DNA of 50,885 nucleotides. Origin: Parachlorella kessleri. Taxonomy: Eukaryota; Chlorophyta; Trebouxiophyceae; Chlorellales; Chlorellaceae. Shown piece after piece: positions 26,001 through 39,400 of this stretch. Position 1 is the first letter of the stretch, and each line of letters begins with the position of its first letter. A program made the translations under genes and the position numbers. The stretch covers positions 1 to 50,885 of the forward strand of contig BBXU01002692.1 of the NCBI GenBank assembly GCA_001598975.1. The letters are read 5' to 3'. The notes beneath the pieces are model-generated. The model searched no databases, was not told the DNA's origin, and worked only from the letters and a program-made list of their open reading frames with translations.

Positions 26001-29000
26001 CCGCCCAGCCCCTGCGCCTGCCATTACTCCCAATATCCAATGTTTTGTTGGGCGTGGCAGCCTATGAGACATCCCTTCCAAGCCCTGTTGCCATGCAGTG
26101 GTGGATCTACCTGTCCTTGGAGATGCTGGTCACCGCCTGCCCCTGTGCCCTGGTCATATCCACCCCTGTGACCGTGGTCAGCGCGGTGGCCAGGGCGGCA
26201 AGCATGGGTGCCTTGGTCAAGGGCGGGCGCCACCTGGAGACACTGGCTAAAGTAAGGACTGACGGCCTTCCTGCTTGTGCACGCCCACGTGCTGGCAGCC
26301 GCAGATGAATGTGTAATTGTCAGCTATTGCGGCCCGACCAAGTGACTAGCCTGCAGACGGAGCTCCATATTGCCCGACTACCAAGAACGGCTGTCAAGGA
26401 TGCAATAGTGAGAGCATCTCATGCGGGAAACGGCGCATGCTTGGTGACAAAAGGCACACATATCTTCCTGCCTTGCAGGTCCGCTGGGTGACCTTTGACA
26501 AAACCGGAACACTGACGCTGGGGTCCTTCCGCATCGTACACATGGACCTTGGTTTTCCAGCGCGGCCGGCGCCGAGAACTGCACCAACAATTGATCAGCA
26601 GCCTGCAGCAGCAGGGGAGGGAGCAGCCAGGAATGATCCTTCCCCCAAAGGCAGCGCTGGCGGCAGCCCCACCGCAGGGCGCAGTGGAGCAGTTGGGGAT
26701 GCCGTGTCCTCTCGCGTGGGCATGAGTGAGGGCGAGGTGCTGAGGCTTGTGGGCTCCTTAGAGCGGGGGGCGAGCCACCCAATCGCCTCGGTCATTGTCG
26801 GCAGGGCGGCGGCGCAGGCAAGTTGCACAACCTGCCCACTTCTCCTCGCTTGTAATTTCCCTCTGGCCTCGCTTGGCTTGGGCTGCACAGACGTGTTGCT
26901 TCTCAAAGCTTAGGCTGCATGGACTGACTGCCCAACAAAGGACAAGGCTGCATGGACTCACTCCTCATTGAGGGCTCGGGCTGCTTGGTATTGTTCCCCA
27001 TACAAAGCTCCAGCATATGTACTTTCACTTGCAGGCCGGTGCACCTGGGCACCTCTTTGCCCGGCAAGCAGCGTAGCTCTGAACCAGACACCCTGCCTCT
27101 TCCCTCCTCTCTGCAGGGCATAGCTTGTGATGCCCCTGTGGAGTCTAGCACCCAGGTCGCCGGATGTGGGCTGCTAGGCTTGGTTGAGGGCCACGCTGTG
27201 CTAGTTGGCACAGCAGACCTGTTAGCCTCTAGGGGGGTGGCAGACCCTGATGGGCACATGACCCAAGCAGCGGCGGAGTGGGGCCAGAAGGGTGAGTACA
27301 TGCTCTGTGTGCGAGGTTGGGTATCATGTTGTTTCTTGATTATAAAACCTCGTCGGAGTAAATTGTGTTTTTTATCATTGATTTTGGCCTTGGGAATCAG
27401 CCGCGGTCCATGCATGTCAGCTGAGCTGCTAATGGTCCAATCGCTGATGGTAAGCGCACCAGTCTGGAGTGGCCTACCATGACCCTTGGCGGCAGGCAAC
27501 TCTTGTACTGCTGGAGGTAGCTCCCTCTGTTTTGCGATTTGTAGGAGGGCTGGGCTGGCCCCACCTGCGCCCTGTCCTCCCTTCCCCTGACTGGCTAGAT
27601 TCCATTGGTGCACTTATTGTGTGTGCCTACAGCCGGCTACTGTGTTGGCTTCGTCTGTGCCAACTCCCCCATGTTTACTCCTTACCTTGCCAAACGCCTT
27701 TTGTACCACAGGTGCCACCCTCAGCTTTGTGGCCATCGATGGCTGCTACGCTGGCCTCATCTGCGCTCACGATGCACCTCGCCCGGAGGCAGGAGAGGCA
27801 GTCGCGCGGCTTGATAGGTTTGGCTGCTCGGCGGCCATGCTGACAGGGGATGGGAGGGGCGTGGCCAAGGCTGTGGGTGCAGCCGTGGGAGTGAGACCCG
27901 GCCATGTCCATGCATCGCTTCTCCCCAGGGACAAGCTTGATCTGGTGAGCTTGAGATTGACGGTGAGAGACACTGGGCAGGCAGAGAGGGTATGTTGAGG
28001 ATTGTTAGGCTGACTTGGCAGGGGAGCGAGTAATAATGGTTTGGTGTGGTTGCCTGGCACTGGCAACCACTGCTGCGGCCCATGCAAGTGTTTGCCAGCC
28101 AGCGCCTTCCTCCGCCTGCCATGTCAGCTGGACCAAAGCCACACGATGCAGTCGCGAATGCTGGGTTGCCACCTGTGTCCTGCAAGCGCAGGGGGTACCC
28201 CATGCAGACCAAGTGCTGATGTACTAAGTTTTGTGTGTATTACCCGTCAGTGCTCAAGCCTGCCGCCATTGGTACTGTATGTTAAGAGTGTTCCTGCTGG
28301 TTTGCCCGCAGGTGGCTGCTTACCAGCAGCAGGCCGATCGGCATACCTACGTTGCGCATGTGGGTGATGGGGTGAATGATGCGCCTGCCCTGGCTGCTGC
28401 GGACGTTGGTATTGCTATGGGTGTGTCGGGGTCAGCAGTGGCCATAGAGGCCGGCGATGTGGCTCTGTTTTCCAGTGACTTGCTGCTGCTGCCGGCTCTC
28501 GTGGAGCTGAGCAGGAGGGCCAGGGCCAAGGTGTTGGAGAACATCATGCTGGCGGTGGCTTCCAAGGTGGGTGGAGTGTAGGAGAGGGCGAGGAGATGCA
28601 CAAGTCCTGCTGACTTCCAGCCTCTGAATGCATTTGGTTGTTGATGCCGTTGGCAGCCGTTCTGGGAGGTGGATTGGACAACCACCCTATGTGTACGCAT
28701 GGGGCATGCTTCCTTTGGCTGGGACGGGCCTGCATCTGTGTGCCTCTCACCAGGCATCAGCCAAAGCCAGCCTGGCTTGCTCCCTCCTCACCAACCCGTC
28801 CCCGTTTCCACCCTCATGCAGCTGGTGGTCCTGGTGCTGGCTTCCATGAGCCTCTTCACGCTCTGGGGCGCTGTGCTCGTTGATGCCGGCGCGGCGCTCG
28901 TTGTGACCTTGAATGGTGTGTCCCTGCTGTACTGGCGACGGGGACAGTACCACCATGCAGGATCCCAGCAGCAGCACCACCGCATTTGCTCCCTTGGCAG

Positions 29001-29742
29001 TAATTGCAGCCAGACCCAGCATGCCAGCTGCTGTAGGCGTGGACACGGGCGGCCTGTACCTGGTCATAGCGCCGCATGCCATGGCTGCGAAGCAGGGCAC
29101 GGGCACAAGTGCTGCAGCGGCGGTGACAGCGGCTCTGATGTTGAGAGCGAGAAGGGGCAGCTCCTAGCACCCCAGTGTAGCCGCAGTGAGGCTCACAGAT
29201 GCTGCTGTGGCCCAGTGTCATTAGGGCAAGCAGGGTGTTGCCCTGGCTACAATGATGTGAAAGAGAGTGAATTGCTTGGCACAGTCAGCAGCGCAGCTGC
29301 TACCGAGGGGAAGGCTGCTGCTGGGCACCGCCCACAGGTGGTGCAGCTTGCAGCCTATAGTGGGAAGGCAGCAGCCTCGATACAGCCCAGCTCCTGCTGC
29401 ATTGATGGCAGCTGCAGCCGTGAGCAGAACCAAGCAGCGACCTGTAGGCAACAGGACGATACCGAGCATGGCGAGTGCCGTGGCAGCCTTGAAACGTCCA
29501 GCGCAGCAGACATTGTGATTGACATCTCAGGGTCAAAACTTGGTAACGGCTGCCAAGCCGTCTGTTGTGCGCCTGGCAACAGCAACGGGGCGGCACAGGG
29601 CAGACGAACTGGGACAAGAAGCAAGGGCCGCAGCAGGGGAGCACAGTGGGTTGCCTCCTGGGGCGGTGCCGAGAACAAGCAGCTTGATAGCAGAGGTGCA
29701 GGTGACACCTCAGCGGCTGCTCAGCTGCAACGACTGCTGTAG
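23076..29742 (+). CDS. HMA: Zn/Cd-type P1B heavy-metal ATPase with Cys/His-rich tail
   Basis: An ATP-driven heavy-metal exporter of the plant HMA2/HMA4 group (P1B-2). Thirteen exons: 23076-23249, 23393-23527, 23779-23970, 24331-24462, 24711-24900, 25156-25298, 25595-25723, 26099-26251, 26479-26817, 27117-27291, 27712-27944, 28312-28566, 28822-29742; 1056 aa. Visible parts: N-terminal metal domain with GICCPSE (Cys 38-39), transmembrane helices in exons 3-4, actuator loop DESMLTGEATAV (about 270), CPC in the metal channel (TACPCALVISTP, about 380-382), phosphorylation site DKTGT (Asp423), nucleotide-domain HP (His516), MLTGD, and GDGVNDAP (about 683-690). The last exon adds the final helices, then a tail of about 270 aa with 22 Cys and 13 His. 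CPCxLxxSTP and GICC point to Zn/Cd rather than Cu. Intron 9 has a GC donor (26818). Membrane location (plasma or vacuolar) is not readable. Confidence 0.95.
28925..29742 (+). other. Metal-binding C-terminal tail of the ATPase
   Basis: After the last membrane helix (ending NGVSLLYWRRG) the exon continues without introns into a low-complexity tail. It holds six adjacent-Cys clusters (SCC, KCC, RCCC, GCC, SCC, VCC) and His pairs (QYHH, QQHH, GHGHKCC). Plant HMA2/HMA4 proteins carry comparable Cys-pair/His-rich tails that bind Zn; that function is inferred here by analogy only. Confidence 0.85.
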
Positions 29743-30474
29743 GCTGGCACTGAAGAGACAGAGGCATGTCGATCGTGTGTGAAATGTGTGCGCATGCCGG
29801 GAACAGGCAGGAGATAAATGAAGTACTGTCTCCCAGAACTGTTACTCAGCCATGTACTTCTTTGGGTAGCTCAAAGTTAGGCAGCACTGCTGTATGCAAC
29901 CCTTGCCTATTACAGCTGGAATTGGAAGGGTACTAATGTGTATTTTCCTGCTATCCTGTTCTCCCTGGCAGTCCTTGATCCCTTGCTAGCAAGTAGTTGA
30001 CAGGCAAAGGGACCCTCGATTTATACATGGTTAGACACTACCGATGGAGGTTGCAACTAACACTGATGACCAAGTCAGTTGATGGGGGTCGCCAAGTATA
30101 CAATCTTTTGCCTACTGTGCTATGGTAACCCTTGATATCACTTGATATCGCCTTCTCATGATTTCCTTGCAGTTGTGTGCTGTTCTTAAGCCTGCATAGG
30201 ACCTCTGATGCCTGTCAACAAGATCCTCCAGGGACAAGAGGAAGGGTCGTCTCTGCGGCTGCAGCATAGAGAGCAGACGAAAGCTATCACAAAGTTTGTA
30301 TAATGGAGTGAAAAGATGCGGCCAGGGTTCTTGTGATCCATGGATCCAGGCAGTACAAGCTGTACTACCCATGCCAGAAGGCGCAACTTGTGAGGTTGGA
30401 CTGTTCAACTTTAGTGCAATTGACAGCAGTCTATTCATTCTTGTTCCATTCTCTGATAGGGAATTAGAAACAGC
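29743..30474. other. Intergenic, ATPase 3' UTR and ELP1 promoter
   Basis: About 730 bases between two co-oriented genes. It should contain the ATPase 3' UTR and the ELP1 promoter and leader. A small direct repeat of CTTGATATC occurs at about 30130-30150. Minus-strand open frames here show no family features. Confidence 0.5.
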
Positions 30475-33400
30475 ATGCGCAACACCTTTGTCGCCAAAGA
30501 GCAGCAGCATAGCTTAGGCCTGCAATCTGCCTTTGGACTGTCGACACACTTATCACTGGACTCTGAGTCTGGCTTAACATATGTAGCGCGCAATGGCTTG
30601 ACGGTGGCATGTTGTCGATGCGCAGATGGACAGGCGAGTTGTTACACTTCTTAGAACCTCAGTAATCTTAGGGCTCAGTTGCGGTGCACGTGTGCTCCGT
30701 ACCTTCACGTACGGACAGTTTCGTGTCCAAGACAGCCAGTGTGTTCAGAATTTCTAGTTGACAGCTCTGCTGACGTCCAGGGGAGCCAAGTAGCCCACCA
30801 ACAAGGCCCTGGACGAGCGGCTTTTCACTTCCTGCTTGCAGGTGCTGCGGAGTGTATCCCTGCCAGAAGCTGCCGCGCAGGGCGGATTTGACCTGGCCCC
30901 CAGCGCAGTTATCACCCACTTTGCCCACGTGCCAGAACTGGAGGCCATCACCATAGGGCTTTCGTCGGGGGAGCTGCTACTACTGAACACAGCCACTGCA
31001 GCCATCGCAGACAGTGCCAGTGGCGGCGGCAGCAGTGTAGGCATACAGCTGCCCACACTAGAAGAGGTTGGGGCTGTGGAAGGCGGAGTGGCCGCAGGGC
31101 AGTGGTCACCCGATGGTGAGCTCTTGGCACTCCTAACCGGTGATGGCCAGCTGCTTCTAATGAATAAGGTGAGGCGATAAGTAGAGGAATGGCTGAGGCA
31201 TGCATGTGCTAAATCTGCGTAAAATCTTATGTGCGGTTGGAGGTGCCAGCTACCCTTTGTGCAAGTCCCTATGTGTTTCATGCACCATGCGTAGCCTTGG
31301 GTAGGCCGCAGCATGTGGGGTTTACATGGACATGACCCGCAGCCTATCCCGGTGAACAGGGTTGGCAGATTGCGTCCAAGACGCAAAACCCACCCCAAAC
31401 TGGTCTATCATTGAGTATATTCCATGAAGCAGTTCAGCTGTCGTGTGTCCATTTTCCACAGGAGTGGGAGCTGCTAGCAGAGAGGCCAGTGCGTGGCCAT
31501 TATGAGAGGAGCTCTGCAGACTTTCAGCTGCAGCATGACCAAGTAGCCATCAGCTGGCGGGGAGATGGTCGGTATGTGGCCACCTGTACACCTCAGCAGG
31601 CCCAGCATAGTGTGGCAAGCACAGCAGGTGCAGCAGCCCTAGGACCTGAAAGCCCTGCTGGTTACTGCGAAGTGTGCATCTGGGAGCGAGAAGGCTTGGA
31701 GCCTCATGCGACGGGGGAGCACGCGCCAGCACTCTACCCGCTGCTCAGCTGGCAGCCGAACGGCAGGCACCTGTATGCTGCCCAGAAGCTCAGCGCAGCG
31801 CAGCAGGCGGCGCAGCAGGCAGCGGACCAGGGGCAGCATGCCGCTGAGGACGAGGAGGCACAGCAGGCTAGGATCGGCGCATGGAAACGTGAGATGAGGC
31901 GACAAGAGGCTGAAGCTGCTGCAGCTGCTGCAGCGGGTGGAGAGGTATGCAATGCATGGGCATGGACAGTTGCAGGCAGCTTGCCCTGCGCTACCCTCTT
32001 AGAGTGGATCCCATTCAAGGAACTGCCATGATGCTCTCCCATTGTGTCCATTAGCAGCATAAGTAATACCTCAACGCCACGAAGGCTTCATCTAATGTTG
32101 CAGGGGAGCGTCCCCATGCTTAGTGTGGTTATGTATTCTGCATGCTTACCAATACCCTAATCTGCGCGCTGCAGGCTTCCAATAGGGTTGTGCTGTACGA
32201 GCGCAACGGTCTCCAGCACGGCGGCTTTGACGTGCCAGGCCCTGGTGTCGTGGCCGCCATGGGCTGGTCTCGAGACTCAGACCTTCTGGCTATCGTGCTT
32301 AAAGACGGAGGGAGAGGGGGGTCAGGTGCGTCACACGGGGTTAGGTGGCAATGCGATGCGAGTGCCTTGTCGTGGGGTTGACGATAACTACAACTGCGGT
32401 TTCTGAACCAGCTGCTGGCCTTTGCTGTTATTCAACACACCGCATGCACCTTGAGCCGGATGTATGTGGTTGACCCCAGGGAGACTTGCTGCTGCGGACT
32501 ACTTGTCAGTGCAGTGACGGATCGGAACAGCTTGAGGAGGTTCTGTATGCGGCAGCTGCTCACAAGTACCGTACTCTGTCCCGCAGGGCTGCCCTCCTGC
32601 CGTCTCCAGCTGTGGCATCGTTCCAACTGGCACTGGTACCTCAAGAGTGAGCGGAGGTTTGAGATGTGTGAGGGGCTGGCAATCCAGTGGGACGATTTGG
32701 CAGCCCGGAGGCTGCATATCCTTACCTCAGATGGGGATTATCTGCAGGTGCGTCCAGGCACGGCAAGGATGGGCCCGTAGGACGTGGTTGTATCGGCCAT
32801 ACATGACCCTTAGGAGTGAATGGAAAAAAGATGTACCTGAGGAACTGCAGCTGCAGAATGCTAGCCAGGGTTGTCACCGCCGTGCAGCATGCAGGGCAGC
32901 ATGGTGCCTGCTGCGGTGTCAGTTATCCCACGACTACTTAGCCTGACAGGCATGCAGTAAGAAGGAGTTAGCCAGGCAGAGATGTGAGGGCAGTTCCCTC
33001 CCTGCTGCTGTGCATCTTCACAGAGGCTCAAGTCTGAGCAGTGGACCGCGAGTAGGAGTGGTGTCCCGCTCCGTCCTGCTTCCCTGCAGGTTGACATGGA
33101 CTGGTGCCCGCTGGTGTCGGGTCGCGGTACTGCAGCTGTCCTGGATGGCCGGAGGGTCCTTCTGACGCCCCTTAGGCACGCCATCGTGCCCCCACCCATG
33201 TGTTCGGCAGCGTTACAGTGCTCGGGGGCGCTGGCCTGCGCTGCGCTGTGTGACTTTGGGGATCGGGAGGTAAGCCGTCACGCAGGCTTTCTGGTGTGCC
33301 TCCGCCTTATGTGGCAGCTTTGGGCAAGGGTGTACTAAAATGGATGGAAGGTGGCTGCCAGAGTGGTCACAGCGTTACTGCATCTGCGTGGAGGAGGAGT

Positions 33401-36400
33401 TATCCATGACCATGTTAGCTGTATGCCGACTTTGCATGGAAACGTGCGGGGCCACTAGCTGAGGGCAAGCAGTGCTTGATGAGTTATTTGTTAGTCTCCG
33501 TGGGGCATGCATCTGCGGAGGGACTGATTCTGCAAGTGCCAAAGTCTTGAACTATGAGACTGCTACGGCCGACGTGCAGTTCTCCTGAGGTGCAACCCAG
33601 CCCCTTGATGGCACCTGCATGATACATGCATTGCACATTTGACAACTGGCGGATGCAGCAAGTTTGCAATATATGTTCTCCAGGTGCTGGCAGCTGTGTT
33701 GGGTGATGGCTCTCTGGAGCTAGCCACCAGCTGTGAAGAAGACTTGTGGGAGGAGACCCTAGACGAGCACCAGGAGGCACAGGAGGCCGCCTCTGCTGGC
33801 GCCGAGCCTGCTGGGCGTGCTGGAGCTCAGCAGGCACAGCAGGCAGCTTCCTGTGGCAGCGAGCCATGCCTGCTTGCCCAGCAGCTGTCATTTTTGGAGA
33901 CGACAGTGTCGTTGGTCGGGGCGCGGCAGGCGGCTTGGGCGGCTGAGGACCGCCTGCTGGTGGTGGTCGGGGAGGGCCAGGTGGTGGAGGTGTGTGATCC
34001 TGAGCTGGTCACTGCTCTGCCCGATTCGTGTGGCATCGTGCACAGGGATGGGGCAGCTTTCTAAAGCTTAATTAGGTGCAAGGCCTTGCAGGTCTCGCGA
34101 ATTTGACCTTGTCGTCATCGGAAGACTTGGATCCTAGGGATGAGCGTGCATGGACCGTAGGCCATCAATGTATGGTTAACATAACCAATCCTTTGTGTGA
34201 CTTCGTATCGCAACAACCTATACACACTTGCACATTCACATGATGCTCTCGAGCATGCGGTTCGCTAACAGGGAGTCTTCCTTTCCGTTCACAGCTGAGA
34301 ATCAACTCGGAAGCGGGCACTGCCACCCAAGTCGCCGCCCTGAGGCTGCCAGTCCCGCTGGTCTGCTGCATCTCGCAGCCACAGCGCGGCTGCATCCTGC
34401 AGCTTGAAGGCGGCCAGCTGCTGCAGTATGAGCCTGGAGGGCAGCTTAGGGAGCAGCCAGTGGCTGGCAGCTTCCCCACGTCGTGCCCTTGCATGGTGGC
34501 CAGCCCAGCTGTAGCCACAGGGCGGGCCTTGCCGCTGGCCTTTGGCCTGTCAAGCAAGGGGCAGCTCTATTGGGGCTCTCAGCTGCTTGCCAACGATGTG
34601 ACCTCAGTTGTGGTAAGGGCTTCGTTACTGAGGAAGGAGACTTCCACTGGTTGTTGCACTGAAGGCATGGTGGGTCTGTCTCACCCGGTCTGCTGGGTGC
34701 ATGTATATGCATGGTGGACTGGTCACTTGCCGTTTGCTGGACAGAGTGCTCCCCTTTATGTACGTCAAGCTCGGATGACCTTAATCTGGCGACCTGTCGC
34801 ATCACAGCTTGCCTGCCTGGCATTTCCAAACAGACAAGCTAGCAGAGCGGATGTTCTAAGAGCCAGCTGGCTTCCTGTCATGTTGTGTGTAGGTAAGGGC
34901 TGAGGGCGCGGGAGGCGCCTTCCTCCTCTACACGACCCGCACACACCTTCTGTACAGCCTCCCATTGTCCTCCCTTGAGCAGCAGCAGCAGCAGCCGGGC
35001 AGCAGCCGCCCCGGCCTGGTCCACCTGGGCAGCACAGCAGGCGCAGCAGGGCAGCCCCAGCAGCAGAGCTTCAGCCAGGCAATGAGGGCCGCCATGCGGC
35101 CGGAAGCAGCGCCTGGGGGTGCCGCCAGGGACGTGAGAGTGAGGGCTGTGGAGCAGAATGCCTTACTGGTCGCAGCCCCTCCAGGTAAGGGTCTCTGTGT
35201 GTGCGTGTGTGTGTTGTAGGTCTGACCTTGGCATGGTCGCTAAACAGCCTGGGATGTGAGAGTGAGGGCTGTGGAGCAGAATGCCTTGCTGGTCGCAGCT
35301 CCCCCAGGTGATTGTTTGTTTGCTTTTTGCTGCATCTGTATCTGCAACGGGTGCTGCTTCAGGGGGCTTGGGTGGTCATGTCAGTATCAATGAAGCGAGG
35401 TTGTTAGGGCCTCGCGGCTTGCAAATAATTGGGGGATGCCTCCGCCAGGAGAGACATGTTGATTGGTGTGCGTTCAAGCCTGAGCAGGTATTTATGACAC
35501 CCTTGTGGCTGTCCCAATGCCTTGCTTTCCAGACTGCACAGGACTGCGTTGTAAGGGATTGCCAGCTGTTTGTTATGTGCACTGCCAGGCTCAACCGTCC
35601 TACCACAAGGCTAGCCCCATCAGGGGGGCCATCACGCGCTTCCAGCGGCTATTGTGCTCCCTACCTTGGTACCCTGCAGGCGGGGAGGTTGTTGTGCTGC
35701 AAATGCCACGTGGCAACCTGGAGGTCATACGCCCTCGTGCCTTAGTGTTGCCAGCTGTGGCAGGCAAGTCATCCCATCTTGCAGCACGGCCGCTGTAACA
35801 GGACCACCACCTGGGTGGTACAGTCCGCCAGTGGGCCACTGCAATTTATAGGTTGGCATGTCACTGTCTCCAGTCACGCACGAACACCTCTCATTTTTCT
35901 AAAACATATCGCAAACGGCTCAAACCTGGTATGAATGAAGTCGTGTGTGTGCTCGTGTGAGCCAGCGAATGGCCTCAGGCCTACCAACAATACCTCTCAG
36001 ACTGTGACCGCCCACCTAGCTGTCATGCTGCGGGATTGTCATTGTCAAGTCATGGCCTCCTGTCATACTGCTCCCCTGCAGCTGCCATTGATGGCGGGGA
36101 CTGGGCCCGTGCCTGGGAGCTTGCTTCCGTGAATCGGCTTGACCTCAACGTTCTAGTGGACTACCAGTGGCCTGCTTTCCTCAGCCGGGCAAGGGACTTC
36201 ATCCAGCAGGTATGGAGGGCTAATCCTGTTGGACCTGTATGCTGGGTATCTTGGGAAGCCCCGTGGTACAGATTGCAAATGACGACCTACTTGAGGACGC
36301 GAGACACTGGGCAAGATTGCAGTTGTAAAGCATGAGCTGCTAGCTCGTCAACATGGTTGGACTGCTGTTCCATGCTGGCAGCAATTGTGTCTGCCCCCAG

Positions 36401-39400
36401 TTGAATTCTGTGACACCACTGGGTTCTTTGTCGTGCCCATGTTCCTCCCAGGTATGCCACGCGCATCCGGCGGCAGCTGTGCCGAGAGCTAATTGTCAGT
36501 TTGTGCTGAGAGCAGGTTGGCAGCGACCAGGACATTGCAGACCTACTGTCAGCGTTGTCCCCAAACAGCGCGGTGGCAGAGGGCGGCACGTATGCTGGAG
36601 GTCTGGCTGAGCTTCCGCCCACAGCAGCAGCGGCAGCAGCAGCATCGCTGGCGGGCCCGGCCTTGGCCACCTTACCTGTGCGGACCAACCCGGGACAGAC
36701 TGAGATTGCCAATGGTGGCTTGGTGGTGATGATGAATGGCTCCGCCAAGGAGGCAACAGCCCAAGAGCCGAGGCAGCAGGAGCAGCAGCAGCACGGCAAG
36801 GTCGCCGCGGTGTGCCGTGCAGTGCGGGGGGCTATAGAGGTCACGGACATGCCTGCCAGGTGCGCAAGGGGTGACCTCCCTAGAAGACTTCCCGTTGTTC
36901 TAAACGTCTGGCAGCCGTCGTGTGAAACCATTCCCCTGACAGTCACCAGGTGCAAGCACCTGGACACGTTTTGATATTGACTGGTAGTCTGAAGGATGAC
37001 GGCACATGAGCCTTTGGGGCAGGCACAAAGTGCATGCAGTTATGCCTCCTTCACAGTGTGCTGCAACCGCTGGTGGTGTGTGAATATCCTCATTCAGTTG
37101 CAAGCGATCTTTACCCCTACAGCATGTCTCTCAAACTGTAGGTTCCTGCGGTCGCTGCTAACCAGCTATGCCAAGTGTGACGAGCTGGAGGGCGCACTAG
37201 CTATCGTAAAGCAGCGCAAGGAGGCAGAGCTACAGGCAAGGCACATGTCCCTGGGGCTCGGCTGTCGGTCATTGCCTGACCACCTGATGTCTGAGGAGGG
37301 CACACAGGGTGGCGCCGGACAGGGGCTTACAAGCAGTGCATGGAGACCAAGCAGCAGGCAGTTTACGGCTGTCTGGGGTATATTTGGCAGCTTCACCGCA
37401 CGGATGGGCGCTTTGCATGGTTGGTGCATGGTGTTTAGGATCACCCGGGAAGGGGTTCGTATAGGTTGATAGGCACAAGTCGCCTGGCTGCAGGGGTCCC
37501 CTGCGCCCCTGCTGGTCTCGGGTAACGCTGATAGTGATGTAGCTTGCTTACATTCAATACAACACCTGGTGGTCAGCCATCCATTGCGTCACAGTGGTCC
37601 ACAGCTGGGTTGGAGCCTGGCGCATCTGCTGTGGATAGTCAGGGATAGCCTTAAGCACCTGCTGCTCTGAAGTTTGAGTGTTGCCTCGAGCCCTTGACTT
37701 CGCTTGCTTGAGCTCAGCCTAACAGATCCCTCTCTTTTTGCCTGGCTTGTCAGGGTGGCGCAGTGCCCGGTGCGCCGTCTGCCGAGGAGGGGCTAAAGCA
37801 CCTCCTGCTCTTCATCAATGAAGACGTGGTATATAGGGCTGCTTTAGGAGCATATGACCTACCCCTGGCATACATGGTGGTGGCGCACTCACAGGTGGGT
37901 CTAGCCTAGTAAGCTGTACCAGGTAACCTGTACCAGCGTACCACTCACTGTGCTGAAGTCTCCGCTGGGGAGTGAGGCCATAGCAAAGACTACTTCTGAC
38001 AAAACGTACATTCCTGTGTCCTTGTGCAAGTGGGCTTCGGCCTTGCATGGCTTGTATGGTCCTTGTTTCAAGCACCCCATTCCTTCGGTGTTTGCGTACG
38101 CAGCTCCAGTACTGCAGGCGGCATGCGTCCCGACGGAATCGTCACGAAGGGTACAGTGCATTGTTAAGAGGGGTTAAGTACCGCGGTCTCACTGCCTTCA
38201 CTGATGCCTTGCTCGCAGAAAGACCCCGGAGAGTACATGATGGAGCTGCAGCGCTTTGCATCGCTGCCGGAGGGGCCGCTGCGGTCACACGCAATCGACA
38301 TGCACCTGCGCAGGTGAGGTTGTTATACAGTAGGGGCAGGAGGGAACTGATAGGTCGTTGCATGCAATCCCCGAAAATGTAAATGAGGTATCAAGGCCGC
38401 TACCAGGCCCGCTCTGTTATGCAGAGCAGACCTTCTTGTCCTTCCTGTGTATCTGTCACAGCACGTCAATCCGGTGTTACTGTGTGTATGACGTGGCATG
38501 CACCCACCTGTGCTTGCATTCATTGGAGGTCTTCCCAGCATCCCGAACCCAGCCCTACCACTGCTGCTGCAGGTTTGAGAGCGCCCTCCGGCACCTGGTA
38601 GCTGCAGGGCCTGAGAACTCTGCTGCAGCTCTAGAACTGGCAAAGGACAAGGGCTTGCTGCGGCTGCTGTTGGAGCTGTATGAGAGTGAGTGCATGCTTG
38701 ACGGTTCTTGCAAGGGCTCATGTTGTGAGTTTAGGCCATGATGTGTTGAGAGAAAGTTGCCTGGGACACTGCCAGGCCCCCTTGACTCGAGTGGGTGTGG
38801 GTCTACCCACATCTACTGCAAGTGAAAGCAGGAGCGGCGGCAGACGGGCGTGGCAGCCTGCGCAAGTGGGACGTTGAGGATGTTGTATACACCACAATGT
38901 TTCCAAAGCCTGCACAACGGTACCACGCGCCCATTGCTCGGATGTAAACGCTGCAATGCGGGCGAAGTCGACAGGCAGAAGCAGCGGCAGGCAGCCTTGG
39001 CAGGTTTGCGGAGAAGCGCAGCGAAGACAGTAGAACTGCATGCTTCTCTGAAACACCTCTTTTGGTGAGATGCCGCCCATCTGGCAGGTCACTCAGAAAG
39101 GGAGGATCTGCGGCGTGAAGCCCTGGCAGCCTACGCTGAAGAACTGGAAAGAAAGAACATGGACGAGGATGCCGGCCTAGCCTACCTTGCTGCCGGGCTT
39201 CCGGAGCGTGCCACCGAGGCCTACATGGTGGCTGGGCAGTGGCGCATGGCGCTGGCATTGGCGGGTAAGCGGGAATGGGCGCTACGTTTTGCTGAATGGT
39301 GCACTGGGGCCATGGGCTGTGGCAAGCAGGGCAGACTTTGTGGTGACTAGGTTGGCGTGTCCGAGCTCTATGGCCTGTGCTGCTCGGCAATCGGCAAAAT

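Noticed and set aside
28347..28757. Minus-strand open frame across the ATPase hinge exon
   Set aside because: Exact antisense of conserved ATPase coding sequence (GDGVNDAP region).
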